From the NCBI RefSeq assembly GCF_030272615.1, contig NC_081413.1, positions 160,948,849 to 161,012,848 on the forward strand: 64,000 bases of DNA, written 5' to 3'. The notes under the pieces were generated by a model. The model worked only from the letters and a program-made list of their open reading frames with translations. It had not been told where the DNA came from and ran no database searches. The DNA comes from Cryptomeria japonica. Its lineage: Eukaryota; Streptophyta; Pinopsida; Cupressales; Cupressaceae. Numbering within the stretch: position 1 is the first letter of the stretch; each line of letters opens with the position of its first letter. The position numbers and the translations under genes are program-made. Below, piece after piece: positions 46,045 through 58,400 of the stretch.

Positions 46045-46894
46045 GTTATTTAGATAAGGAAATTATCTTGTAAATTTTGCAGAATACTTTTTGGAATGAA
46101 AAAAGCTAGATATATTCATCTTTCTATTCGAAAAGAAATGTCTTTGAATTGCATGCAATAGACCACTGAAATATAAAAATCATTTTCATTTAATTCTGTG
46201 ATTTCCTTTTTACCTGCGATTTTGTCTTCATTTTTTTTTATTGCAGAAAATATGAGATTTAGTTGTTGATAGATTTTAATAAAAAGTTATTCTCTATTTA
46301 GTTGTTGTAGTAATTGCAGAATCAGTAAATTTATTTATTGCAGAAAAGAAATGAGTATTCCTAAATTAGTTTTTCCAAAGTCAAAAAAAAATTGTATATC
46401 TGATGTGTTTATGATAAATTGATTAGCAGGAAATTTATTTCATTCTTATGCATTTAAAATAAAATAAAACAAGAAAGGCATAAATTAGATTTGCATGCTT
46501 ATTGTAGGTTGAAAATAAAATATATAGTTTTGTTTTCTGTAAAAGCAATATAGTACAATAAAGTTCTGGAAATTTTTCTTTCATTTATTTCAGAAAGTTA
46601 GTATCTAAATAGATATTTCATCTAGTAAATGTAAAATTTTAACTTGTTAAATTTGCTATATAAAATTAATTTAATTCAATCAGTTACTTTATGTAGAAGA
46701 TAAATCTAAGGTTAATATAGTTCATCTATGTTTTAGCAATAAAGTATTTTGGTTTTAAAAGAAAAATAAAAAATACCCTTACTGTGAATGATTTAGGAAA
46801 GTATTAAACCATTTATATTTTTCTATCTAAAATCAGAATAATGGTCACCAAAATACAAATAAGGTATTTATGTCTACATGTATATAAAAATGCT

Positions 46895-46913
46895 ATATAT
46901 ATATATATAATTC

Positions 46914-46981
<68 letters not shown>

Positions 46982-47065
46982 AGAATATATATATATATAT
47001 GTGTGTGTATATATATGTATATATATATATAAATATATATATATACACATTTATATATATATATA
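46895..47065 (+). repeat. TA/TG microsatellite, expanded in the gypsy 3' LTR
   Basis: Runs of TA with interspersed TGTGTGTA. The matching place in the 5' LTR (about 36228-36285) is roughly 110 bases shorter. Confidence 0.9.
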
Positions 47066-48134
47066 AGAATATATATAATTATATATTTTTTTAAAAGATA
47101 TTTAACAAATTTTATTTGTTTAAATAAAATAAAATTAAAAAAAAAGGGGAACCTTGGTATCGACCGGACGCACTGTGTTAAACACAGTGGTCGCCTAGCT
47201 GAACCACTATGTTTAACACAGTGGGAACGGCGCGGGCTCCCACCACTGTGGGCGACCACAGTGGTCATCACCACTGTGGTAACCCACAGTGAGCAGCGCC
47301 CACGAGAAAAGCCGCCTCCTCCTCCTTTCCCCCCTGCATATCGTGCACCAATGAAAGGTTGCAACCCCGCCCTCCGCCATGGCCGCCAACCTTGCTCGTT
47401 CGGCCCTGCATAATAGAAAAAAAAAAAGAAAACCCTAGCCGGTTAGGGCTAGGGTGAATATGTTTAATAATATTAAAATAAAATAAAGGGGCTTATTTTA
47501 TAGAATAAATAAGGGTTAGGGTTTGCATGGGTAAACCCTTTTAGGTATAATATATATTATTATTAAATAAACATAATATTAATTGTATATATATATATAT
47601 AGAACTGAGTTATTTAATGTTAAATTTTGAAAGATTGAGATGTTATGAAATCATATAATAATGAAGTAACATTGAGTTTAAATTTAAATCAGTTGAGTTG
47701 TTTAAATATTAGTGAAGTTGATATTTAATTTAAATTTAAACAGATTAAGAAGTTTATGAACTAAATATTAATGAAATTAATATTTATTTTTAATTTAAAT
47801 AGATTTAAGTGTATATGAAATAAATATTAATGAAGTTCATTTTTATTTTAAATTTAAATAGATTGAATGTTTATGAGCTAAATATTAATGAAGTTGATTT
47901 TTAATTATAAATTAAATAAATTGAGCGACAATAAAGCTAGTCCATTTTAATCCGTATTTATTTAATCTTAAATTATTTTCGTTATTTAAGTGAGTAGATA
48001 AAGTTCATTTTAAACTTAGTTAAGACCAAAACTGGTTAGTGTGTTTTGTGTTAGAAACTTATTGTTAAATAGTTAGTATTTTAAAAAAAAAAAATTATTC
48101 CGTTCTTGCCCTAAATTTTGGGCATGACATAAGG

Positions 48135-48743
48135 ATGTGTATGATTGAGTTGTATAGAGAAGCAAGGAAGCCAAGTGTGATGAATATAGATGCAAGGATA
48201 ATCATTAAGGTTCGGTAAAGAGAAGAAGAAGAGTTGTGTCTGAATGATATGCAAGTTATGCTAAGATTGTGATAGAGATTTGAGACAATGTGTTCGCATT
48301 TGAGGTCAAAGTTGTGTGTTTATGTTGGCCGCTTGATTTAGAGTTTGGGGACAACTTCATGATCAAGAGATCCCTCTTTTCATATCATTTTGGTATCTTT
48401 CCTTGAGTGCACTTAGCTTCATCAGATTCTACAAGTCCTCTTTGTATCTTTCCTTAAGTGCAGTTAGGTTCAGGATTTGCAAGTCCTCTTTGTATCTTCC
48501 CCATGAGTAGATAGCCTTGGTGTGCAAGTCCAGAGCAGTGATTCATTTTCTTTGTAATCTGATATACATAGTGGATATATTTTGTGGGTAAGTGCTCACT
48601 TGATTTTTCCCTGTTTGGGTTTTCCACATAATATTGGTGTTCGTGTGTTAGATGTGTGTTGTTGATTAATTGTTTATGTGTTGCATTTAATTTTAGTTTT
48701 GGAATAATTCACCCCCCATCTTAGTCCTGCCTTGGGTTCAACA
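48135..48743 (+). repeat. Copia 3 5' LTR, piece 3
   Basis: Collinear with the last half of 52339-53572. It has the R/U5 hairpin at 48604-48632 and the C-rich tract near 48710, and ends TTCAACA before the primer site. Confidence 0.8.
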
Positions 48744-48745
48744 AT

Positions 48746-48756
48746 TGGTATCAGAG
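48746..48756 (+). promoter_or_regulatory. Copia 3 primer-binding site
   Basis: TGGTATCAGAG, tRNA-iMet type. Confidence 0.8.
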
Positions 48757-48804
48757 AAAAGTTCCTCTTGAGTAAGCTTAACCACTTGAGGTAGATATGG
48801 TATG

Positions 48805-51800
48805 ATGCAGGATGTGCATTACAAAGCTCCTATCTTTGACGGTACAAATTTCCCGTATTAGAAGGAGATAATGGAGTCAAATTTGGAGACACTGCAGAAT
48901 TGAATTTAGGAAACCATTCATATAGAATATACATCTTTGTAGCATGTTGCTCAGACTACAGATGAGATAAATTTGAAGGAGGCTAATGCAAAGGTTAAAG
49001 CTATAATTTTTAGTTGTATAAGTGATTTAGTGTTTAGAAGAGTAAAAGGATTGAAGGAAGAAAAAGTTGTATGAGAAATTATTTGTTTGGCATGTGAAGG
49101 AAATTTGAAGATAAAGTAGGCTAGGCTAATGAATCTGAAGTAGAAGTTTGAGTACTTGAGAATGTTGGAAGATGAGAGCGTTGAGAACTATATTAATAGA
49201 GTGACTGATCTTGTTAATGAAATTAGAGTTGTTGATGGACATTTGAAAGAATGTGATGTTGTGCATAAGATCTTGTTGACTTTTCTTAAATCCTATAACA
49301 TACAAAGATGTTCTATACAAGAGAGAAATGATTTGAGCAAGTATACCATTGACCAATTTATTGGTACCTTAACAGCCTATGAGATTTCATAAATGGACAA
49401 AGAGAAGAGAGAAAAGAAAGAACTAGCATTTAATGTTTCAAGGCTTGATGATCCAAATTGCAATGGTGATTTAGATGAAGATAAAGAAAATTTTGTGAGA
49501 ATATTGCAATGAGGCATTGGAAAATATAAAGGTAAGTTACCTTTTAAATGTTTTTCTTGAGGTAGAATTGGACATTATGCTTCTAATTGCACTTACAAAA
49601 AAGACTACAAGAGACTAGATGATGATGAGAAGAACAAGTTTAAGAGACACAATTTTAATAGAAGGGAGAAGAAGGACTTATGTTCTATTGAGGAGAATAC
49701 ATTAGAAGATGAAGTTGATGATGACTCAAATAAAGAATCCCTATTTTGGAAATTGAGGATAAGGAGAATGTTTTGAAGAAATCAGAAGAAGAGAAATCGA
49801 TTAATACTGCATTGCATGCTAAGATAGAACTGAGTATATGGATTATAGACTTTGTATGTTCAAATCATATGACCAGTAATAAAGATAGGTTTATTAATCT
49901 TGAGAAGTATGATGGAGGATCAATGAATTTTTTCAGAGAAGATGGTGCACCTATTCATGGTACTGGAAGCATAAGATTGATGGTAAGCATAAGATTGATG
50001 ATGTTTATTATATTGAAGGGTTAAGACATAGTTTGTTAAGTGTTAGCCAAACATGTAGAAAAGGATATGAAGTGTTGTTTAGTAGCACCATATGTGTGAT
50101 AAGAAAGGATAAGATTGATGAAATAGTTGCGGAAGGAGTCAGAACAAGTGGAAATATATATTATATCAAGGATAGAAAGGAGAGTAAATGGTTTCTACCT
50201 AAAAGATTGAGATTGTTTCAATCATTCTATAGAAAACAAGTGATCAAGAAAAAAGAAAAGAGAAGGAAACACATGATGATGATGATGAAGAAGAAGAAGA
50301 GGAGAATTCAAAGAAATTTCATGCTAAATAAGTTCAAAAGCATTATTTAGAGAATCAGATAATTGGAGATAAGACAAAAGGTGTTTAGACAAGAAGGAAG
50401 ATTGCATAAGCTCAAGAATAAGACAATTACTATTTTATATCTATGCCAGAGCCAAAGACTTATTAGGAAGTAAGAAAATATGAGAATTGGGTAAAAGAAA
50501 TGGAAGAAGAATTAAATTAGATTTATAAGAACAAGACTTGGGAGCAGGCACCTAGACCGATGGATAAGAATGTAATAGGAACTAAGTGGGTATTAAGGAA
50601 TAAGTTAAATGAGCAAGGAGAGGTGACAAGAAATAAAGAAAGACTAGTATGTAAAGGATACTCTCAGGTGGAAGGTATAGACTTTGAAGATAATTTTACT
50701 TGGGTAGCAAGGATGGAATCTATTTGTATGTTTCTTGCATTTTCTAGCTTATAAGAACTTGAAATTTTATCAGATGGATGTCAAATCAGCATTTTTGAAT
50801 GGAGATCTACAAGAACAAGTTTACATTGAGCAACCAAATGGATTCAGATTGACAGAAGAGTCAAATATGGTGTGCAGACTGAAGGAGGCATTGTATGGAC
50901 TTAAACAGACACCTAGAGCCTGGTATGCAAGATTGGATAGGTATTTTCTTCAACAGAATTTTAGGAAATGTACAACAGACAATAATCTTTATTTCAAAAT
51001 TGATGGAAATAAGTTGTTAATTGTTATAATTTATGTTGATGACAAAATATTTGGAGGAGATGATAGTTTATGATAAGAGTTTGCTAAGGAGATGCAAAAA
51101 GAATTTGAAATGTCAATGATTGGTGTATATTTCTTTCTTGGGTTGTAAGTTATTCAATTGAAAGATGGAATTTTTATTTCTCAAAGCAAGTATGTGAAGG
51201 AAATGTTGAATAAGTTTGGTTTTGATGATTTCAAACTAGTTACAAATCCTTTAATTGTTGGATGCAATTTGAGAAAAGAAGATGAGTCTCCAAAGATTGA
51301 ACAGAAGAATTATAGGTCAATGATTGGTGGATTGTTGCATTTGACTACGTCCAGACCGGATATCATGTAGGTTTTTTATCTGGTAGCTATATTTCAGGCA
51401 AGTCTGAAGGTGACACATGAGAAAGCTATAAAGAGAATTTTTAGATATTTAAAAGGTACTGAGGATTATGGACTTTGGTATAAAAAGGGTGAAGATTTTA
51501 TGTTAAAAACCTATACTGATGCAAATTGGGATGGAAGTGTTGATGATTGGAAGAATACTAGTGGTGGTGTATTATTTTTAGGGGACAAATAGGTCTCCTG
51601 GTTCAATAAGACACAAGATTCAGTTTCCCTATCTATTTATCATTATGGATTGTGTAAATCTAATAATTCTAATTCCCTATCTATTACTGAAGCAAAGTAT
51701 ATTGTAGTGGCATCTTGTTGTAATCAAGTAATATGGATGAGATAGAATCTTAAGGATATCAAGGTAACATATGATGAATCAATTCCTCTTATGTGTGACA

Positions 51801-52027
51801 ATACAAGTGTAATAAACATTTCAAAGACTCTTCTTATGAATTCAAGAGAAAATCATATTTCAATCAGATGCCATTACTTAAGGGAGAAGGTTGCTAACAA
51901 GGAAGTTTGATTGGAATACATTTCTGCAAAAGAGTAGGTTGCAGATATTTTCACTAAGGCATTGGCAAAGGATACATTTGAGTTTCTTCAAAAGAAGCTT
52001 GGGATCATTGTCCCTCCTTCTATCTAG
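48805..52027 (+). pseudogene. Copia 3 gag-pol, broken and lacking integrase
   Basis: ATG 48805. Gag with F-D-G-T-N-F and a stop where Trp is expected (TAG 48859); a damaged knuckle near 49540-49580; protease near 49850 with D-F-V instead of D-S-G. After the protease tail (about 50200) comes low-complexity Lys/Met sequence, and then directly the end of the linker and the reverse transcriptase (K-W-V at about 50580, V-D-D near 51038) and RNase H (T-D-A-N-W near 51515, C-D-N-T-S near 51800). The HHCC and DDE integrase region is absent. Internal length (3595 bases between the LTRs) is about 1 kb short of copia 4. Many stops and shifts. Confidence 0.75.
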
Positions 52028-52322
52028 GTGCATTATGGGATGCATCTTTCCATGGGGAGCTTTCATGCCTATTTCTTTTTCCTTGATTGATATTGTGGCT
52101 ACTCTTAGGGGGAGCAGTGGTGTGTGCAGTGTTGTTGTGACCTTTATCCTTGATGGCAAAGGGGGAGAGATTGAGAATTTTTTTCTATGGGGAAGAGATT
52201 GAGTTAGTAGTTTGAAGATTGAGATTGGGAGAGATAGTGTTGAAACGTGATATATTTTTGGAGAGATATTGAGCAGTATTATTCTTCTTTGAGGTGCAAG
52301 TGTCATCAAGTGTTTCCATCAA

Positions 52323-52338
52323 TGACAAAGGGGGAGAT
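52323..52338 (+). promoter_or_regulatory. Copia 3 polypurine tract
   Basis: GACAAAGGGGGAGAT before the 3' LTR; copia 4 has a very similar tract. Confidence 0.75.
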
Positions 52339-53572
52339 TGTTGGAAGTATGTGTTGATATTTTGTTGTAGTTTTCATTGATGTCAAACTTCTTGTTCTAG
52401 ATTGGTCTATAATTTTTGTGGTGTAGAGTTATCTTGTTGTGTTGTTGATTTTGTAGTTGTTCTATCAGTTGTTGCAAAAGTGTTTGGGTTTGGAATCTCT
52501 TGTTGATATTGAGTGTTGTTATATTCATTGGATATAGTTTTGGTATTATGGATATTGATAATTCTATGATCTAGAAACATCTTGTGTTCTTTGCATGTTG
52601 TGCTATTGATCATTGTTGGTTGTGAGATTCTATGTTAGACATGTCCTTTGGTGTGGATATGAGTTGTGGAAGCGTATTTGATATGTTATGGGTCTCACCA
52701 TAGCATGTGGAGATCTGGATTTGAGTTATTTACATTAGAGAGTATGTCTTGAGCATTAATTGCTTGTATGGATGTGTAGCATTTGGATATATTGTTGGTT
52801 ATGTTCTGGTGATAACAAACCAGTGAATTGATCTTTGGAAGATGTGCTTTGGTCTCCTATTTCTCGTAGAGTGGATTAGTGTATGTATTTTGTGTTCAGA
52901 AAGTGTATTTTGATTCAGGTTGACTTGGTTTAAGCTTTGATGATCTATCTTGTATATAAGGTTGTATATGATTGAGTTGTGTAAAGATGCAAGGAAGGAA
53001 AGTGTGATGAATGTAGATGCGAGGATAATCAATGAGGTTCGGTAAAGAGCAGAAGAAAAGTTGTGTTTGAATGGTGTGCAAGTTGTGCAAAGACTGTGAT
53101 AGAGATTTGAGATAGAGTGTTGGCAATTAAGGTCAAAATTGTGTGTTGTTGTTGGTTGCTTGATGCAGAGTTCAAGGACAACTTCATGATCAAGAGATCC
53201 TTCTTTCCATGTCATTTTTGTATCTTTCTCTAAGTGTAGTTAGTTTTAGGTTCTCCAAGTCTTTTGTGCATCTTGCCTTGAGTGCAGTTAGCTTCAAGTT
53301 TTAAAAGTTTTCTTTGTATCTTGCCCCATGAGCAATTAGCCTTGGTGTGCAAGTCTAGAGAAATGAGCTCTTTTCTTAGTATTTTTATATACATAGTGGA
53401 TATATTTTGTGGGCAGGTGCTCACCATGGTTTTTTCCTATTTGGGTTTTCCATGTATAAATATTGGTGTTCATGTGTTGGATGTATGTTGTTGATTAATT
53501 GTTTATTTGTTGCATTTAATTTTTATTTTGGACTGATTCACCCCCCCTCTCAGTATTGCCTTGGGTTCAACA
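52339..53572 (+). repeat. Copia 3 3' LTR
   Basis: TGTTGG...TTCAACA, 1234 bases, uninterrupted. TATA box TATATAAGG at about 52953-52961. R/U5 hairpin 53427-53457; C-rich tract near 53541-53547. It is the template that proves the nesting of the 5' LTR. Confidence 0.88.
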
Positions 53573-53577
53573 ATTTA

Positions 53578-53794
53578 TACCAAAAATATTTTGTTGTAGG
53601 AACCAATGCATGTCAGATGGCATATCGGCTATTTGAGGTTGATAACGAGACAGCATACTAGCATAGACACTATGAGGTGGTGCTTCTTCTAGATCAGTGG
53701 ACTCATAGATATCAAACATTTACGTTACAGAGTCATTCACAGATCCGGTCATAGTTGAGGACTGCAGGTAGTAGTGGTGGGGTTATGGGTCCGC
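53578..53794 (+). pseudogene. PMD2 exon 2, C-terminal part
   Basis: Open in one frame with 26676: Y-Q-K-Y-F, C-Q-M-A-Y-R-L-F-E-V, then H-Y-E-V and W-T-H-R-Y-Q. In-frame TAG near 53659 and TAG near 53752, both where Gln is plausible. Ends in G-V-M-G-P at the copia 4 LTR and continues in phase at 61536. Confidence 0.6.
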
Positions 53795-55342
53795 TGTTAG
53801 CATTTAGCATTATAATAGACAATGGAAGATTGTTGGCATTTCAACAAGGATATTGAGAAGGTTGTTGATGATTATGGATATAACTGATTAAGGATGTTTA
53901 TTGTCTTAATATTATTATTTTGTCATTGATGTCAAGAAATTGATTTTCTAATTCAATATGATGTTGTCATATCTTGAGAAGTATGATTTGAAGAATATAA
54001 AGATGTCGATAAAAGACACAGAAAGATTATAATGAATAAGAGGATGAATAAGGTATTCAATGGGCAACTATTACCGAGTTAGACAATGATGAGATCATGA
54101 TGTTTAGATTGTTTTGACATAATACATATGTTGTAAATTGTAAGGTTAATACAATAATATGTTACCAAGCAAAGAACCTAGTCGGTAAACCCTAAGGAAC
54201 CTAGTCGGTAAAACCTAAGGAACCTAGTCGGTTTATGAAGGTGGAATGTCTACCGAGTGAAGTTTAGTATTTATCAAGTTGTAACCGAGTTGTAACCAAG
54301 TTGTAACCGAGCTATAACTGAATGCATTAAATGTTTACATGCATTATTTAATGAAGGAAGTTGATGAGCTAGAACTGATTAAATGATTGGTATGTCGTAA
54401 ATATAGTTTGTTAAGAATCTATGGCAATGGAAGATTGGCAGGAAGATCTACAACTCAGATTGAGCCACAATACCCTAGCACAAGTTCCAAGAAATATATG
54501 CAAGTTCCAATGTGGGGTAAAATGTTTTTTCAAATCAAAAGATGCATTGAACCTGGTCAAGCATGAAGATCTGATGGCTATGATTGATCATGGGAAATGT
54601 GATCAAGGAGATTAAGCGATTAGCTAATTGTTTATAAATAGGGAACTGTTGATAAACAATGCATGTGGGCAAGTGTATGCACTAGGATGCTACATAGTGA
54701 TTACCAAGCACATAAGCTTGAAGACCTATTTGAATAACAAAGTATAGAAGCCCAGCAGATGGACAAGATTTGTTCTATGTCTAGATTCTATTGAGAAAAT
54801 AAGAATCTTCTTTATCATTTTAGATGTGAAGTTGCAAATAGATTTTATTACTGTTATTTTGTGAAAGTGATAGAAAATCTAATCGAGTGGACTTAACAGT
54901 CTTATTTGTAAAACCCTCTAGCAAGGTGACATTTTGATTGAGTGTTTGAAATCCTTTAACAAGGTCACTTCTAACAAGGTGAAGATCCTAACAGATCTGA
55001 GGGAAATCCCTTAACCGGGTCACATCTAGCAATGTGTTTGTAATCTTTAACAGATTTTCTTTTAACCGAGCATACTCTAGAAGAGTATATTTCTTAGTGG
55101 GTCCAAAATCCCATAGTGGTTTTTCCCTATTTGGGTTTCCACGTTAAATCTGGTGTTATGAGGTTTATGATGTTTATATGCTTTTGAGTTTGTATGTTTA
55201 GGAGTTTTGGTTATATTACTGAAGTATATGTTACCGAGGTTGAATCTGATGTTTTTATAGAAGATTAAGTTTGTATGATTCACCCCCCCTCTCATCTTGT
55301 TGGCTATTAGATCTGTACTTACATTAAGTATCAGAACTATCA
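53795..55342 (+). repeat. Copia 4 5' LTR
   Basis: 1548 bases, TGTTAGC...ACTATCA. TATA box TTTATAAATA at 54631-54640. R/U5 hairpin near 55117-55150. C-rich tract of seven Cs at 55285-55291. Confidence 0.88.
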
Positions 55343-55344
55343 AT

Positions 55345-55356
55345 TGGTATCAGAGC
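55345..55356 (+). promoter_or_regulatory. Copia 4 primer-binding site
   Basis: TGGTATCAGAGC. Confidence 0.9.
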
Positions 55357-55406
55357 TTTAGACTCCAGAAGAAAATTTTAAAGGCACTTGAGTTAAAGAT
55401 CCAAAG

Positions 55407-58400
55407 ATGTATAAGAGGGATGCACCAAAGCTGAACAAGTCAAGTTTCTCTACATGGTAGAAAAGGATGAAGCTGCATCTATCAAGAGTTGGAGAATATG
55501 ATGTATACTATCTGGTGAATGATTTTGTTACATTGAGCACCTATCCATTGACAATGGAAGAGATAAAGGCAAAGCAAGAACATATCCAAGCAATGATTGA
55601 AATAACATCTGCATTGACTGACTCAGAGTTTAATGACCTAGAAGGCTGCAATGATGCAAAGCCAATGTGGGATAAGCTCATATCAGTAGATGGAGGAGAT
55701 GAACATGTTCAAAGAGCAAAACTAGATAGTCTAAGAGGACAACTTGAATCTATGAAGATGAGTGAAGGTGAGAACATAACTCAGTACAGTACAAGACTAA
55801 AGGAGATTGTCAATCATATCAAAGAAGTAGGTGGAACTATTGAAGAAAAGGATATAACAAGTAAGTTGTTAAGAACCCTTCTACCGGCTTATGCAATCCG
55901 AGTCTCTGCAATCAATGAATTGAGGTCTATACCTAATATGCCAGTTTCTTTAGATGCTAATATTGGTAAGCTACATGCATTTGAGTTAAGTAACTTTGAT
56001 AACAGTGGATCTTTGGTAAATAAAGTTGAATCTGCATTTAGTTCTTTTCATCTTGACGAATCTAATGATTACAATGAAAGAAAGTATAAGTAATCTGAAG
56101 GAGATCATAGTGCAGCAAGTGAAAGATTTTGTAAGAATATGGAAGAAGTACACAAACTGTATGAGGAAATCAGAAAGCAAGAAGAGTTTGAAGCACTATT
56201 AGCCAAAAGGTTACCGAGAGGCAAAGGTAAGTATAAAGGAAAACTACCTTTGAAATCTTTCAATTGTGATAAGATAGGACATATGGCTTCTAACTGTCCT
56301 GACAAAGATTCTACTGAAAAGAGAGATTACCGAGATGACAAACAAAAAGACAATCATTAGAAAGGACACTGAGACTTCAGAAGAAGAGATAGAAAGACAT
56401 GCTTAATAGCTAATGAGGAATCCAATGACGATAAATCAGATGAAACCGATACAGAGGAAGTAGTTTATGTGGCTATCAAAGATGGATCAGATGAAGAAAA
56501 GTATGAAGAAAAAGCCCTAATATCTCACATAAATACTAATGATTCTTGGATCATAGATAGTGGATGCTCACATCATATGACAAGAGATAAACACAAGTTT
56601 GTTATATTAGAAGATTATGATGGAGGCTATGTAAGATTTGGTAATGATGCACCATGTCCGGTGAAAGGTAAAGGATCTATAACACTTCTTGACAATGCAA
56701 GATGCAATGATATTTATTGGGTTGAAGGTTTGAAATACAATTTGTTGAGTGTAGCACAGCTAAACAACACAGGTTACCGAATAGAATTTTAGAAAGGAAT
56801 TGTCAAAGTTCATGACAAGAATGGAAAGTTAGTTGCTACCGGGACACAAACAAAAGGTAACACATTTCACCTTGACTCAACTCAGAATAAATGTTTGTAT
56901 GCAAAGATAGATGATACCTGGTTATGGCATAAAAGGTTTTGTCATGTAGATTTTGATAATCTGATCAAAACAAGCAAGAAGTACCGAGTAAGAGGTCTAC
57001 CGAGTCTTGAAAAACCTGAGAATGCTATTTGCCGAGGATGCCAGATGGGTAAGATGACAAGATCAAGCTTTACAAGTAAGTCTTACACTTCTAAGGGAAT
57101 TTTAGATCTTGTGCACACTGATCTTTGTGGTCCTATGAAAGTTCAAAGTTATTATGGTGATAAATATTTCATATTATTTGTGGATGACTATTCAAGGATG
57201 ATGTCAGTAATATTTTTAAAAGAAAAATCAGAAGCTTTTCAAATGTTTAAATGGTACAAGGCAAGAGTTGAAAATGAAACAGGAAGAAAACTGAAATGTC
57301 TTAGATCAGATAGAGGAGGAGAGTTCACATCTGATGAATTCAACTTATTCTGCAATGATCATGGTATTAAAAGACAAGTCTCTGCACTGAGAACTCCACA
57401 GCAGAATGGAATAGTTGAGAGAAGAAATAGATCTATTGTGGATTGTGCTAGAACACTGATGATTGAAAAGAAAATGCCACAAACATTTTGGAGAGAAGCA
57501 ATAAGCATAGCAGTTTACACCCTAAACCGAGTACAATTGAAGAAAGGTACTTTGAAGACACCATATGAAATCTGGTATGATAAGAAACCTAATGTAAGTT
57601 ATTTTAAAATATTTGGAAGTAGATGCTATGTTCACAAAGATGATAGAAATGGCAAGCTTGATCAGTAGAGTGAAGAAGGAACATTTCTAGGTTATTCTTC
57701 TAGAAGCAAAGCATTTAAATGTCTGATCAAATCATCTAACAAAATAGTAGAAAGTGAAAATGTGAAAATTGATGAATTTGCAGAAAGAAATGATGAAGAA
57801 AATTCCAAGGAACCAGAACACTATGATGAATTTGTCTATGTTCAACCGACAACTCTTACCGAGAAGACTGTTGAAGAAAATGAAGAGAATATCCTGTTAC
57901 TGAGTGATGAAGAAGATCATACAAAGCCTACCGAGCTTGTATTAGCCAAGTATGTCAGAAGACATCATGTACCAAGTCAGATTATAGGAGATAAGGATGA
58001 TACAGTGATGACAAGGAACAAACTGAGACAGAACACATGTCTGATATCTGAATTTGAACTGAGAATAGTGAAAGAGGCATTTAACAGTGAAGATTGGATA
58101 AATGCTATGATAGAAGAGATTGATCAAATTAAGAAGAATGACACATGGACACTAATCCCACGATCGAAGGACAAAAATGTAATCGGTACAAAGTGGATTT
58201 TCAGAAACAAGCTAAATGAAAAAGGAGAGGTCATTCGAAACAAAGCAAGACTAGTTTGCAAAGGTTATGCTCAAGAAGAAGGAATTGATTATGGTGAAAC
58301 TTTTGCACCTGTTGCTAGACTTGAAGGAGTAAGAACATTGTTGGCATATGCTGCTTTCAAAAACTTCAAAGTATATCAAATGGATGTCAAATCTGCATTT

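Larger units (their letters stand above)
33298..48129 (+). mobile_element. Tekay/Del-like gypsy chromovirus, decayed
   Basis: LTRs 33298-37397 and 42300-48129 (the latter enlarged by a solo LTR), perfect duplication TAAGG (33293-33297 and 48130-48134), primer site, gag, protease, reverse transcriptase, RNase H, integrase, chromodomain-like C-terminus and polypurine tract. Domain order and very long LTRs fit the Tekay/Del clade. Confidence 0.9.
42300..48129 (+). repeat. Gypsy 3' LTR with solo-LTR insertion
   Basis: Matches 33298-37397. Extra length comes from the 44386-46044 insertion and an expanded TA/TG microsatellite (46895-47065). About 65 bases of the hairpin array are missing. Confidence 0.92.
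26677..53572 (+). mobile_element. Copia 3, decayed element split by two large insertions
   Basis: 5' LTR in three pieces (26677-26824, 32824-33297, 48135-48743; together 1231 bases) and 3' LTR 52339-53572 (1234 bases). The pieces are collinear with the 3' LTR, so copia 5 and the gypsy are insertions in it. Duplication ATTCA (26672-26676) / ATTTA (53573-53577). It interrupts PMD2. Confidence 0.8.

Noticed and set aside
46841-47364. Open frames full of Tyr and Ile on both strands
   Set aside because: Translation of the TA microsatellite in the gypsy LTR.
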